A stretch of 64,000 bases of DNA from Luzula sylvatica (taxonomy: Eukaryota > Streptophyta > Magnoliopsida > Poales > Juncaceae), in contig OX326958.1 of assembly GCA_946800325.1 (NCBI GenBank), positions 60,133,793 to 60,197,792 on the forward strand, in the 5' to 3' direction. The notes under the pieces were generated by a model. It was not told where the DNA came from. It ran no database searches and worked only from the letters and a program-made list of their open reading frames with translations. This document shows positions 28,801 to 40,539 of this stretch, piece after piece. Numbering within the stretch: position 1 is the stretch's first letter; the number at the start of each line of letters is the position of its first letter. The translations under genes and the position numbers were made by a program.

Positions 28801-29425
28801 TTTCACAAACACCAAGAAAGTTTGTTTTTCGATTCAAAACAAGATTTTAACGCTTTGAGGTGTTCAAATAACGTGTTTTTAGATCATTTGTGTCGTATCT
28901 TTTAGTACATAACTTTTCACCAAATCTCCCAAACACTAAGAAAGTTTGTTTTTCGATTCAAAACAAACTTTTAACGCTTTGAGGAGTTCAAATAACGTGT
29001 TTTTAGATCATTTATATCGTATCTTTGACTACATAACTTTTCACCAAATTTCACAAACACCAAGAAAGTTTGTTTTTCGATTCAAAACAAGATTTTTACG
29101 CTTTGAGGTGTTCAAATAACATGTTTTTAGATCATTTGTATCGTATCTTTTAGTACATAACTTTTCACCAAATTTCACAAACACTAAGAAATTTTGTTTT
29201 TCGATTCAAAACAAGATTTTAACGCTTTGAGGAGTTCAAATAACGTGTTTCTAGATCATTTGTATCGTATCTTTTACTACATAACTTTTCACCAACTTTC
29301 ACAAACACTAAGCAAGTTTTTTTTTCGATTCAAAACAAGATTTTAACGCTTTGAGGAGTTCAAATAACGTGTTTTTAGATCATTTATATCGTATCTTTTA
29401 CTACATAACTTTTCACCAAATTTCA
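25886..29425 (+). repeat. 33-monomer HOR, copy D2
   Basis: Second copy of the 33-mer. It carries a 1-bp loss near 26740 (GATTTAACG for GATTTTAACG), which changes the offset from 4091 to 4090. It also shows private bases at about 27165 (CGTAGC) and about 27595 (GATTATAAAC). Its right end gives way to sequence matching 26.82-27.97 kb at 2603 bp (21 monomers), so a shorter exchange followed the 33-mer duplication. Confidence 0.82.
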
Positions 29426-32400
29426 CAAACACCAAGAAAGTTTGTTTTTCGATTCAAAACAAGATTTTTACGCTTTGAGGTGTTCAAATAACATGTTTTT
29501 AGATCATTTGTGTCGTATCTTTTAGTACATAACTTTTCCCCAAATTTCACAAACACTATGAAAGTTTGTTTTTCAATTCAAAACTAACTTTTAACGCTTT
29601 GAGGAGTTCAAATAACGTGATTTTCGATCATTTGTATCGTATCTTTTACTACATAACTTTTCACCAAATTTCACAAACACTAAGAAAGTTTGTTTTTCGA
29701 TTCAAAACAAAATTTTAAAGCTTTGAGGAGTTCAAATAACGTGTTTCTAGATCATTTGTTTCGTATCTTTTACTACATAACTTTTCACCAAATTTCACAA
29801 ACACTAAGAAAGTTTGTTTTTCGATTCGAAACAAGATTTTAACGCTTTGAAGAGTTCAAATAACGGTTTCTAGATCATTTGTATCGTATCTTTTAGTACA
29901 TAACTTTTCACCAAATTTCACAAACACTAAGAAAGTTTGTTTTTCGATTCAAAACAAGATTTTAACGCTTTGGGCAGATCAAATAACGTGTTTCTAGATC
30001 ATTTGCATCCTATCTTTTAGTACATAACTTTTCACCAAATTTCACAAACACTAAGAAAGCTTGTTTTTCGATTCAAAACAAGATTTAAACGCTTTGAGGA
30101 GTTCAAATAACGGGTTTCTAGATCATTTGTATCGTATCTTTTACTACATAACTTTTCACCAAATTTCACAAACACCAAGAAAGTTTGTTTTTCGATTAAA
30201 AACATGATTTTAACGCTTTGAGGAGTTCAAATAACGTTTTTTTAGATCATTTATATCGTATCTTTTACTACATAACTTTTCACCAAATTTCACAAACACC
30301 AAGAAATTTTGTTTTTCGATTCAAAACAAGATTTTAACGCTTTGAGGTGTTCAAATAACGTGTTTTTAGATCATTTGTGTCGTATCTTTTACTACATAAC
30401 TTTTCACCAAAATTCACAAACACTAAGAAAGTTTGTTTTTCAATTCAAAACAAACTTTTAACGCTTTGAGGAGTTCAAATAACGTGTTTTTAGATCATTT
30501 ATATCGTATCTTTTACTACATAACTTTTCACCAAATTTTACAAACACCAAGAAAGTTTGTTTTTCGATTCAAAACAAGATTTTTACGCTTTGAGGTGTTC
30601 AAATAACATGTTTTTAGATCATTTGTATCGTATCTTTTAGTACATAACTATTCACCAAATTTCACAAACACTAAGAAATTTTGTTTTTCGATTCAAAACA
30701 AGATTTTAACGCTTTGAGGAGTTCAAATAACGTGTTTCTAGATTATTTGTATCGTATCTTTTACTACATAACTTTTCACCAAATTTCACAAACACAAAGA
30801 AAGTCTTTTTTTTTCGATTCAAAACAAGATTTTAACGCTTTGAGGAGTTCAAATAACGTGTTTTTAGATCATTTATATCGTATCTTTTACTACATAACTT
30901 TTCACCAAATTTCACAAACACCAAGAAAGTTTGTTTTTCGATTCAAAACAAACTTTTAACGCTTTGAGGAGTTCAAATAACGTGTTTTTTAGATCATTTG
31001 TATCGTATCTTTTAGTACATAACTTTTCACCAAATTTCACAAACACTACGAAAGTTTGTTTTTCGATTCAAAACAAAATTTTAAAGCTTTGAGGAGTTCA
31101 AATAACGTGTTTCTAGATCATTTGTTTCGTATCTTTTACTACATAACTTTTCACCAAATTTCACAAACACTAAGAAAGTTTATTTTTCGATTCGAAACAA
31201 GATTTTAACGCTTTGAAGAGTTCAAATAACGGTTTCTAGATCATTTGTATGGTATCTTTTAGTACATAACTTTTCACCAAATTTCACAAACACTAAGAAA
31301 GTTTGTTTTTCGATTCAAAACAAGATTTTAACGCTTTGAGGAGTTCAAATAACGTGATTTTAGATCATTTGTATCGTATCTTTTACTACATAACTTTTCA
31401 CCAAATTTCACAAACACTAAGAAAGTTTGTTTTTCGATTCAAAACAAAATTTTAAAGCTTTGAGGAGTTCAAATAACGTGTTTCTAGATCATTTGTTTCG
31501 TATCTTTTACTACATAACTTTTCACCAAATTTCACAAACACTAAGAAAGTTTGTTTTTCGATTCGAAACAAGATTTTAACGCTTTGAAGAGTTCAAATAA
31601 CGGTTTCTAGATCATTTGTATCGTATCTTTTAGTACATAACTTTTCACCAAATTTCACAAACACTAAGAAAGTTTGTTTTTCGATTCAAAACAAGATTTT
31701 AACGCTTTGGGCAGTTCAAATAACGTGTTTCTAGATCATTTGCATCGTATCTTTTAGTACATAACTTTTCACCAAATTTCACAAACACTAAGAAAGCTTG
31801 TTTATCGATTCAAAACAAGATTTTAACGCTTTGAGGAGTTCAAATAACGTGTTTTTAGATCATTTGTATCGTATCTTTTACTACATAACTTTTCACCAAA
31901 TTTCACAAACACTAAGAAAGTTTGTTTTTCCATTCAAAACATGATTTTAACGCTTTGAGGAGTTCAAATAACGTGTTTTTAGATCATTTGTATCGTATCT
32001 TTTACTACATAACTTTTCACCAAATTTCACAAACACTAAGAAAGCTTGTTTTTCGATTCAAAACAAGATTTTAACGCTTTGAGGAGTTCAAATAACGTGT
32101 TTTTAGATCATTTGTATCGTATCTTTTACTACATAACTTTTCACCAAATTTCACAAACACTAAGAAAGTTTGTTTTTCCATTCAAAACATGATTTTAACG
32201 CTTTGAGGAGTTCAAATAACGTGTTTTTAGATCATTTGTATCGTATCTTTTACTACATAACTTTTCACCAAATTTCACAAACACTAAGAGAGTTTGTTTT
32301 TCGATTCAAAACAAGATTTTAACGCTTTGAAGTGTTCAAATAACATGTTTTTAGATCAGGTGTATCGTATCTTTTACTACATAACTTTTTACCAAATTTC

Positions 32401-32720
32401 AGAAACGCTAAGAAAGTTTGTTTTTCGATTCAAAACAAGATTTTAACGCTTTGAGGAGTTCAAATAACATGTTTTTAGATCAATTGTATCATATCTTTTA
32501 CTACATAACTTTTCAGCAAATTTCACAAACACTAAGAAAGTTTGTTTTTCGATTCAAAACAAGATTTTAACGCTTTGAGGAGTTCAAATAACGTGTTTTT
32601 AGATCATTTGTATCGTATCTTTTACTACAAAACTTTTCACCAAATTTCACAAACACTAAGAAATCTTGTTTTTCGATTCAAAACAAGATTTTAACGCTTT
32701 GAGGAGTTCAAATAACTTGT
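29426..32720 (+). repeat. 44-monomer HOR, copy 1 (left part)
   Basis: Equivalent positions recur 5454-5455 bp later. CTTTGGGCAG is at 29972/35427 and again at 31709/37163; GATTAAAAACATG is at 30203/35658; the six-T marker is at 30982/36436; the CGTGTTTCTAG marker before TTTGTTTCG is at 29740/35195. The copies differ by scattered bases (for example CACAAAGAAAG near 30796, TTTATCGATTC near 31800). This pair is therefore older than the 6076-bp pair that includes its second copy. Confidence 0.8.
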
Positions 32721-34082
32721 TTTTAGATCATTTGTATCGTATCTTTTACTACAAAACTTTTCACCAAATTTCACAAACGATAAGAAAGTTTGTTTTTCGA
32801 TTCAAAACAAGATTTTAACGCTTTGAGGAGTTCAAATAACATTTTTTTAGATCATTTATATCGTATCTTTTACTACATAACTTTTCACCAAATTTCACAA
32901 ACACCAAGAAAGTTTGTTTTTCGATTCAAAACAAGATTTTAACGCTTTGAGGTGTTCAAATAACGTGTTTTTAGATCATTTGTGTCGTATCTTTTAGTAC
33001 ATAACTTTTCACCAAATCTCCCAAACACTAAGAAAGTTTGTTTTTCGATTCAAAACAAACTTTTAACGCTTTGAGGAGTTCAAATAACGTGTTTTTAGAT
33101 CATTTATATCGTATCTTTTACTACATAACTTTTCACAAAATTTCACAAACACCAAGAAAGTTTGTTTTTCGATTCAAAACAAGATTTTTACGCTTTGAGG
33201 TGTTCAAATACCATGTTTTTAGATCATTTGTATCGTATCTTTTAGTACATAACTTTTCACCAAATTTCACAAACACTAAGAAATTTTGTTTTTCGATTCA
33301 AAACAAGATTTTAACGCTTTGAGGAGTTCAAATAACGTGTTTCTAGATCATTTGTATCGTATCTTTTACTACATAACTTTTCACCAACTTTCACAAACAC
33401 TAAGAAAGTTTTTTTTTCGGTTCAAAACAAGATTTTAACGCTTTGAGGAGTTCAAATAACGTGTTTTTAGATCATTTATATCGTATCTTTTACTACATAA
33501 CTTTTCACCAAATTTCACAAACACCAAGAAAGTTTGTTTTTCGGTTCAAAACAAGATTTTTACGCTTTGAGGTGTTCAAATAACATGTTTTTAGATCATT
33601 TGTGTCGTATCTTTTAGTACATAACTTTTCCCCAAATTTCACAAACACTAAGAAAGTTTGTTTTTCAATTCAAAACAAACTTTTAACGCTTTGAGGAGTT
33701 CAAATAACGTGATTTTAGATCATTTGTATCGTATCTTTTACTACATAACTTTTCACCAAATTTCACAAACACTAAGAAAGTTTGTTTTTCGATTCAAAAC
33801 AAAATTTTAAAGCTTTGAGGAGTTCAAATAACGTGTTTCTAGATCATTTGTTTCGTATCTTTTACTACATAACTTTTCACCAAATTTCACAAACACTAAG
33901 AAAGTTTGTTTTTCGATTCGAAACAAGATTTTAACGCTTTGAAGAGTTCAAATAACGGTTTCTAGATCATTTGTATCGTATCTTTTAGTACATAAATTTT
34001 CACCAAATTTCACAAACACTAAGAAAGTTTTTTTTTCGGTTCAAAACAAGATTTTAACGCTTTGAGGAGTTCAAATAACGTG
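32720..34082 (+). repeat. 11-monomer tandem duplication, copy 1 (1363 bp)
   Basis: The rare string CAAACGATAAG occurs only here and 1363 bp later (its CGATAAG at 32778 and 34141). Following monomers agree one for one, including CTCCCAAAC, the unusual AATACCATG near 33211, CAACTTTCAC and TTCGGTTC. One private change is TTCACAAAATTTC near 33133. Confidence 0.83.
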
Positions 34083-35388
34083 TTTTTAGATCATTTGTAT
34101 CGTATCTTTTACTACAAAACTTTTCACCAAATTTCACAAACGATAAGAAAGTTTGTTTTTCGATTCAAAACAAGATTTTAACGCTTTGAGGAGTTCAAAT
34201 AACATTTTTTTAGATCATTTATATCGTATCTTTTACTACATAACTTTTCACCAAATTTCACAAACACCAAGAAAGTTTGTTTTTCGATTCAAAACAAGAT
34301 TTTAACGCTTTGAGGTGTTCAAATAACGTGTTTTTAGATCATTTGTGTCGTATCTTTTAGTACATAACTTTTCACCAAATCTCCCAAACACTAAGAAAGT
34401 TTGTTTTTCGATTCAAAACAAACTTTTAACGCTTTGAGGAGTTCAAATAACGTGTTTTTAGATCATTTATATCGTATCTTTTACTACATAACTTTTCACC
34501 AAATTTCACAAACACCAAGAAAGTTTGTTTTTCGATTCAAAACAAGATTTTTACGCTTTGAGGTGTTCAAATACCATGTTTTTAGATCATTTGTATCGTA
34601 TCTTTTAGTACATAACTTTTCACCAAATTTCACAAACACTAAGGAATTTTGTTTTTCGATTCAAAACAAGATTTTAACGCTTTGAGGAGTTCAAATAACG
34701 TGTTTCTAGATCATTTGTATCGTATCTTTTACTACATAACTTTTCACCAACTTTCACAAACACTAAGAAAGTTTTTTTTTCGGTTCAAAACAAGATTTTA
34801 ACGCTTTGAGGAGTTCAAATAACGTGTTTTTAGATCATTTATATCGTATCTTTTACTACATAACTTTTCACCAAATTTCACAAACACCAAGAAAGTTTGT
34901 TTTTCGGTTCAAAACAAGATTTTTACGCTTTGAGGTGTTCAAATAACATGTTTTTAGATCATTTGTGTCGTATCTTTTAGTACATAACTTTTCCCCAAAT
35001 TTCACAAACACTAAGAAAGTTTGTTTTTCAATTCAAAACAAACTTTTAACGCTTTGAGGAGTTCAAATAACGTGATTTTAGATCATTTGTATCGTATCTT
35101 TTACTACATAACTTTTCACCAAATTTCACAAACACTAAGAAAGTTTGTTTTTCGATTCAAAACAAAATTTTAAAGCTTTGAGGAGTTCAAATAACGTGTT
35201 TCTAGATCATTTGTTTCGTATCTTTTACTACATAACTTTTCACCAAATTTCACAAACACTAAGAAAGTTTGTTTTTCGATTCGAAACAAGATTTTAACGC
35301 TTTGAAGAGTTCAAATAACGGTTTCTAGATCATTTGTATCGTATCTTTTAGTACATAAATTTTCACCAAATTTCACAAACACTAAGAA
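34083..35388 (+). repeat. 11-monomer tandem duplication, copy 2
   Basis: Repeats the previous unit at 1363 bp until about 35388. There AAAGTTTGTTTTTCGATTC replaces the AAAGTTTTTTTTTCGGTTC of copy 1, and the 44-mer order resumes with CTTTGGGCAG at 35427. A private AAGGAATTTT near 34642 is also found in the 6076-bp downstream copy, which shows that the 49-mer duplication came after this one. Confidence 0.82.
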
Positions 35389-38180
35389 AGTTTGTTTTTC
35401 GATTCAAAACAAGATTTTAACGCTTTGGGCAGTTCAAATAACGTGTTTCTAGATCATTTGCATCCTATCTTTTAGTACATAACTTTTCACCAAATTTCAC
35501 AAACACTAAGAAAGCTTGTTTTTCGATTCAAAAAAAGATTTAAACGCTTTGAGGAGTTCAAATAACGGGTTTCTAGATCATTTGTATCGTATCTTTTACT
35601 ACATAACTTTTCACCAAATTTCACAACCACTAAGAAAGTTTGTTTTTCGATTAAAAACATGATTTTAACGCTTTGAGGAGTTCAAATAACGTTTTTTTAG
35701 ATCATTTATATCGTATCTTTTACTACATAACTTTTCACCAAATTTCACAAACACCAAGAAATTTTGTTTTTCGATTCAAAACAAGATTTTAACGCTTTGA
35801 GGTGTTCAAATAACGTGTTTTTAGATCATTTGTGTCGTATCTTTTACTACATAACTTTTCACCAAATTTCACAAACACTAAGAAAGTTTGTTTTTCAATT
35901 CAAAACAAACTTTTAACGCTTTGAGGAGTTCAAATAACGTGTTTTTAGATCATTTATATCGTATCTTTTACTACATAACTTTTCACCAAATTTCACAAAC
36001 ACCAAGAAAGTTTGTTTTTCGATTCAAAACAAGATTTTTACGCTTTGAGGTGTTCAAATAACATGTTTTTAGATCATTTGTATCGTATCTTTTAGTACAT
36101 AACTTTTCACCAAATTTCACAAACACTAAGAAATTATGTTTTTCGATTGAAAACAAGATTTTAACGCTTTGAGGAGTTCAAATAACGTGTTTCTAGATTA
36201 TTTGTATCGTATCTTTTACTACATAACTTTTCACCAAATTTCACAAACACTAAGAAAGTCTTTTTTTTCGATTCAAAACAAGATTTTAACGCTTTGAGGA
36301 GTTCAAATAACGTGTTTTTAGATCATTTATATCGTATCTTTTACTACATAACTTTTCACCAAATTTCACAAACACTAAGAAAGTTTGTTTTTCGATTCAA
36401 AACAAACTTTTAACGCTTTGAGGAGTTCAAATAACGTGTTTTTTAGATCATTTGTATCGTATCTTTTAGTACATAACTTTTCACCAAATTTCACAAACAC
36501 TACGAAAGTTTGTTTTTTGATTCAAAACAAAATTTTAAAGCTTTGAGGAGTTCAAATAACGTGTTTCTAGATCATTTGTTTCGTATCTTTTACAACATAA
36601 CTTTTCACCAAATTTCACAAACACTAAGAAAGTTTATTTTTCGATTCGAAACAAGATTTTAACGCTTTGAAGAGTTCAAATAACGGTTTCTAGATCATTT
36701 GTATGGTATCTTTTAGTACATAACTTTTCACCAAATTTCACAAACACTAAGAAAGTTTGTTTTTCGATTCAAAACAAGATTTTAACGCTTTGAGGAGTTC
36801 AAATAACGTGATTTTAGATCATTTGTATCGTATCTTTTACTACATAACTTTTCACCAAATTTCACAAACACTAAGAAAGTTTGTTTTTCGATTCAAAACA
36901 AAATTTTAAAGCTTTGAGGAGTTCAAATAACGTGTTTCTAGATCATTTGTTTCGTATCTTTTACTACATAACTTTTCACCAAATTTCACAAACACTAAGA
37001 AAGTTTGTTTTTCGATTCGAAACAAGATTTTAACGCTTTGAAGAGTTCAAATAACGGTTTCTAGATCATTTGTATCGTATCTTTTAGTACATAACTTTTC
37101 ACCAAATTTCACAAACACTAAGAAAGTTTGTTTTTCGATTCAAAACAAGATTTTAACGCTTTGGGCAGTTCAAATAACGTGTTTCTAGATCATTTGCATC
37201 GTATCTTTTAGTACATAACTTTTCACCAAATTTCACAAACACTAAGAAAGCTTGTTTTTCGATTCAAAACAAGATTTTAACGCTTTGAGGAGTTCAAATA
37301 ACGTGTTTTTAGATCATTTGTATCGTATCTTTTACTACATAACTTTTCACCAAATTTCACAAACACTAAGAAAGTTTGTTTTTCCATTCAAAACATGATT
37401 TTAACGCTTTGAGGAGTTCAAATAACGTGTTTTTAGATCATTTCTATCGTATCTTTTACTACATAACTTTTCACCAAATTTCACAAACACTAAGAAAGCT
37501 TGTTTTTCGATTCAAAACAAGATTTTAACGCTTTGAGGAGTTCAAATAACGTGTTTTTAGATCATTTGTATCGTATCTTTTACTACATAACTTTTCACCA
37601 AATTTCACAAACACTAAGAAAGTTTGTTTTTCCATTCAAAACATGATTTTAACGCTTTGAGGAGTTCAAATAACGTGTTTTTAGATCATTTGTATCGTAT
37701 CTTTTACTACATAACTTTTCACCAAATTTCACAAACACTAAGAGAGTTTGTTTTTCGATTCAAAACAAGATTTTAACGCTTTGAAGTGTTCAAATAACAT
37801 GTTTTTAGATCAGGTGTATCGTATCTTTTACTACATAACTTTTTACCAAATTTCAGAAACGCTAAGAAAGTTTGTTTTTCGATTCAAAACAAGATTTTAA
37901 CGCTTTGAGGAGTTCAAATAACATGTTTTTAGATCATTTGTATCATATCTTTTACTACATAACTTTTCAGCAAATTTCACAAACACTAAGAAAGTTTGTT
38001 TTTCGATTCAAAACAAGATTTTAACGCTTTGAGGAGTTCAAATAACGTGTTTTTAGATCATTTGTATCGTATCTTTTACTACAAAACTTTTCACCAAATT
38101 TCACAAACACTAAGAAAGCTTGTTTTTCGATTCAAAACAAGATTTTAACGCTTTGAGGAGTTCAAATAACTTGTTTTTAG
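34880..38180 (+). repeat. 44-monomer HOR, copy 2 (left part)
   Basis: Matches 29426-32720 at 5454-5455 bp and overlaps the 49-mer unit. The end of the match is near 38180, where 32.7 kb turns into the CAAACGATAAG 11-mer while this copy continues with TTTCTATTTC. Together with the entries at 32720 and 34083 this shows an 11-mer block lying between the two 44-mer copies. Confidence 0.77.
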
Positions 38181-38379
38181 ATCATTTGTATCGTATCTTT
38201 TACTACATAACTTTTCACCAAATTTCACAAACACTAAGAAAGTTTGTTTTTCTATTTCAAAACAAGATTTTAACGCTTTGAGGAGTTCAAATAACGTGTT
38301 TTTAGATCATTTGTATCGTATCTTTTAGTACATAACTTTTCACCAAATTTCACAAAAACTAAGAAAGTTTGTTTTTTGA

Positions 38380-40430
38380 TTCAAAACAAGATTTTTACGC
38401 TTTGAGGAGTTAAAATAACATGTTTTTAGATCATTTGTATCGTATCTTTTAGTATATAACTTTTCACCAAATTTCACAAACACTAAGAAAGTGTGTTTTT
38501 CGATTCAAAACAAGATTTTAACGCTTTGAGGAGTTCAAATAACGTGTTTTTAGATCATTTATATCGTATCTTTTACTACATAACTTTTCACCAAATTTCA
38601 CAAACACCCAGAAAGTTTGTTTTTCGATTCAAAACAATATTTTAACGCTTTGAGGTGTTCAAATAACATGTTTTTAGATCATTTGTGTCGTATCTTTTAG
38701 TACATAACTTTTCCCCAAATTTCACAAACACTAAGAAAGTTTGTTTTTCAATTCAAAACAAACTTTTAACGCTTTGAGGAGTTCAAATAACGTGTTTTTT
38801 AGATCATTTGTATCGTATCTTTTAGTACATAACTTTTCACCAAATTTCACAAACACTACGAAAGTTTGTTTTTCGATTCAAAACAAGATTTTAAAGCTTC
38901 GAGGAGTTCAAATAACGTGTTTCTAGATCATTTGTTTCGTATCTTTTACTACATAACTTTTCACCAAATTTCACAAACACTAAGAAAGTTTATTTTTCGA
39001 TTCGAAACAAGATTTTAACGCTTTGAAGAGTTCAAATAACGGTTTCTAGATCATTTGTATGGTATCTTTTAGTACATAACTTTTCACCAAATTTCACAAA
39101 CACTAAGAAATTTTTTTTTTTCGATTCAAAACAAGATTTTAACGCTTTGAGGAGTTCAAATAACGTGTTTCTAGATGATTTGCATCGTATCTTTTAGTAC
39201 ATAACTTTTCACCAAATTTAACAAACACTAAGAAAGTTTGTTTTTCGATTCAAAACAAGATTTAAACGCTTTGAGGAGTTCAAATAACGGGTTTCTAGAT
39301 CATTTGTATCGTATCTTTTACTACATAACTTTTCACCAAATTTCACAAACACTAAGATAGTTTGTTTTTCGATTCAAAACAAGATTTTAACGCTTTGAGG
39401 AGTTCAAATAACGTTTTTTTAGATCATTTATATCGTATCTTTTACTACATAACTTTTCACCAAATTTCACAAACACCAAGAAAGTTTGTTTTTAGATTCA
39501 AAACAAGATTTTAACGCTTTGAGGTGTTCAAATAACGTGTTTTTAGATCATTTGTGTCGTATCTTTTAGTACATAACTTTTCACCAAATCTCCCAAACAC
39601 TAAGAAAGTTTGTTTTTCAATTCAAAACAAACTTTTAACGCTTTGAGGAGTTCAAATAACGTGTTTTTAGATCATTTATATCGTATCTTTTACTACATAA
39701 CTTTTCACCAAATTTCACAAACACCAAGAAAGTTTGTTTTTCGATTCAAAACAAGATTTTTACGCTTTGAGGAGTTAAAATAACATGTTTTTAGATCATT
39801 TGTATCGTATCTTTTAGTACATAACTTTTCACCAAATTTCACAAACACGAAGAAAGTGTGTTTTTCGATTCAAAACAAGATTTTAACGCTTTGAGGAGTT
39901 CAAATAACGTGTTTTTAGATCATTTATATCGTATCTTTTACTACATAACTTTTCACCAAATTTCACAAACACCCAGAAAGTTTGTTTTTCGATTCAAAAC
40001 AATATTTTAATGCTTTGAGGTGTTCAAATAACATGTTTTTAGATCATTTGTGTCGTATCTTTTAGTACATAACTTTTCCCCAAATTTCACAAACACTAAG
40101 AAAGTTCGTTTTTCAATTCAAAACAAACTTTTAACGCTTTGAGGAGTTCAAATAACGTGTTTTTTAGATCATTTGTATCGTATCTTTTAGTACATAACTT
40201 TTCACCAAATTTCACAAACACTACGAAAGTTTGTTTTTCGATTCAAAACAAGATTTTAAAGCTTTGAGGAGTTCAAATAACGTGTTTCTAGATCATTTGT
40301 TTCGTATTTTTTACTACATAACTTTTCACCAAATTTCACAAACACTAAGAAAGTTTATTTTTCGATTCGAAACAAGATTTTAACGCTTTGAAGAGTTCAA
40401 ATAACGGTTTCTAGATCATTTGTATCGTAT
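38380..40430 (+). repeat. Nested 11-monomer duplication (offset 1365 bp)
   Basis: Inside 49-mer copy 1, the block TTAAAATAAC, then AAAGTGTG, then CACCCAG, then TTTTCCCC, then six-T appears twice. CCCAG is at 38607 and 39972, and the six-T marker at 38792 and 40157. The second round has private bases (CACGAAG near 39847, TTTTAATGC near 40005, AAGTTCG near 40103). The same nested pair is in copy 2 (about 44.5-46.4 kb) and at 55.1-57.0 kb, so it predates both larger duplications. Confidence 0.82.
39110..39120. other. 11-T homopolymer in a monomer
   Basis: A G to T change at monomer position 52 joins neighbouring T tracts, and the monomer also has T at position 48. This gives a run of eleven T. 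An identical run lies 6076 bp away at 45186-45196; the related monomer near 55820 has a shorter run. Such runs are usually unstable in length, so exact conservation supports recency of the 6076-bp copy. Confidence 0.8.
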
Positions 40431-40539
40431 CTTTTAGTACATAAATTTTCACCAAATTTCACAAACACTAAGAAAGTTTGTTTTTCGATTCAAAACAAAC
40501 TTTTAACGCTTTGAAGAGTTCAAATAACGGTTTCTAGAT

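Larger units (their letters stand above)
34464..40539 (+). repeat. 49-monomer HOR, copy 1 (6076 bp)
   Basis: The longest clean duplication in the window. Every marker recurs exactly 6076 bp later: AATACCATG 34574/40650, GATTAAAAACATG 35658/41734, CTTTGGGCAG 35427/41503 and 37163/43239, and the six-T marker 36436/42512, 38792/44868 and 40157/46233. Even rare strings such as TTTCTATCG (near 37441) and an 11-T run (39110-39120) are shared. I noticed one base difference in the comparison (A at 37111, T at 43187). At 40385-40540 copy 1 ends in a hybrid monomer leading into copy 2. Confidence 0.93.
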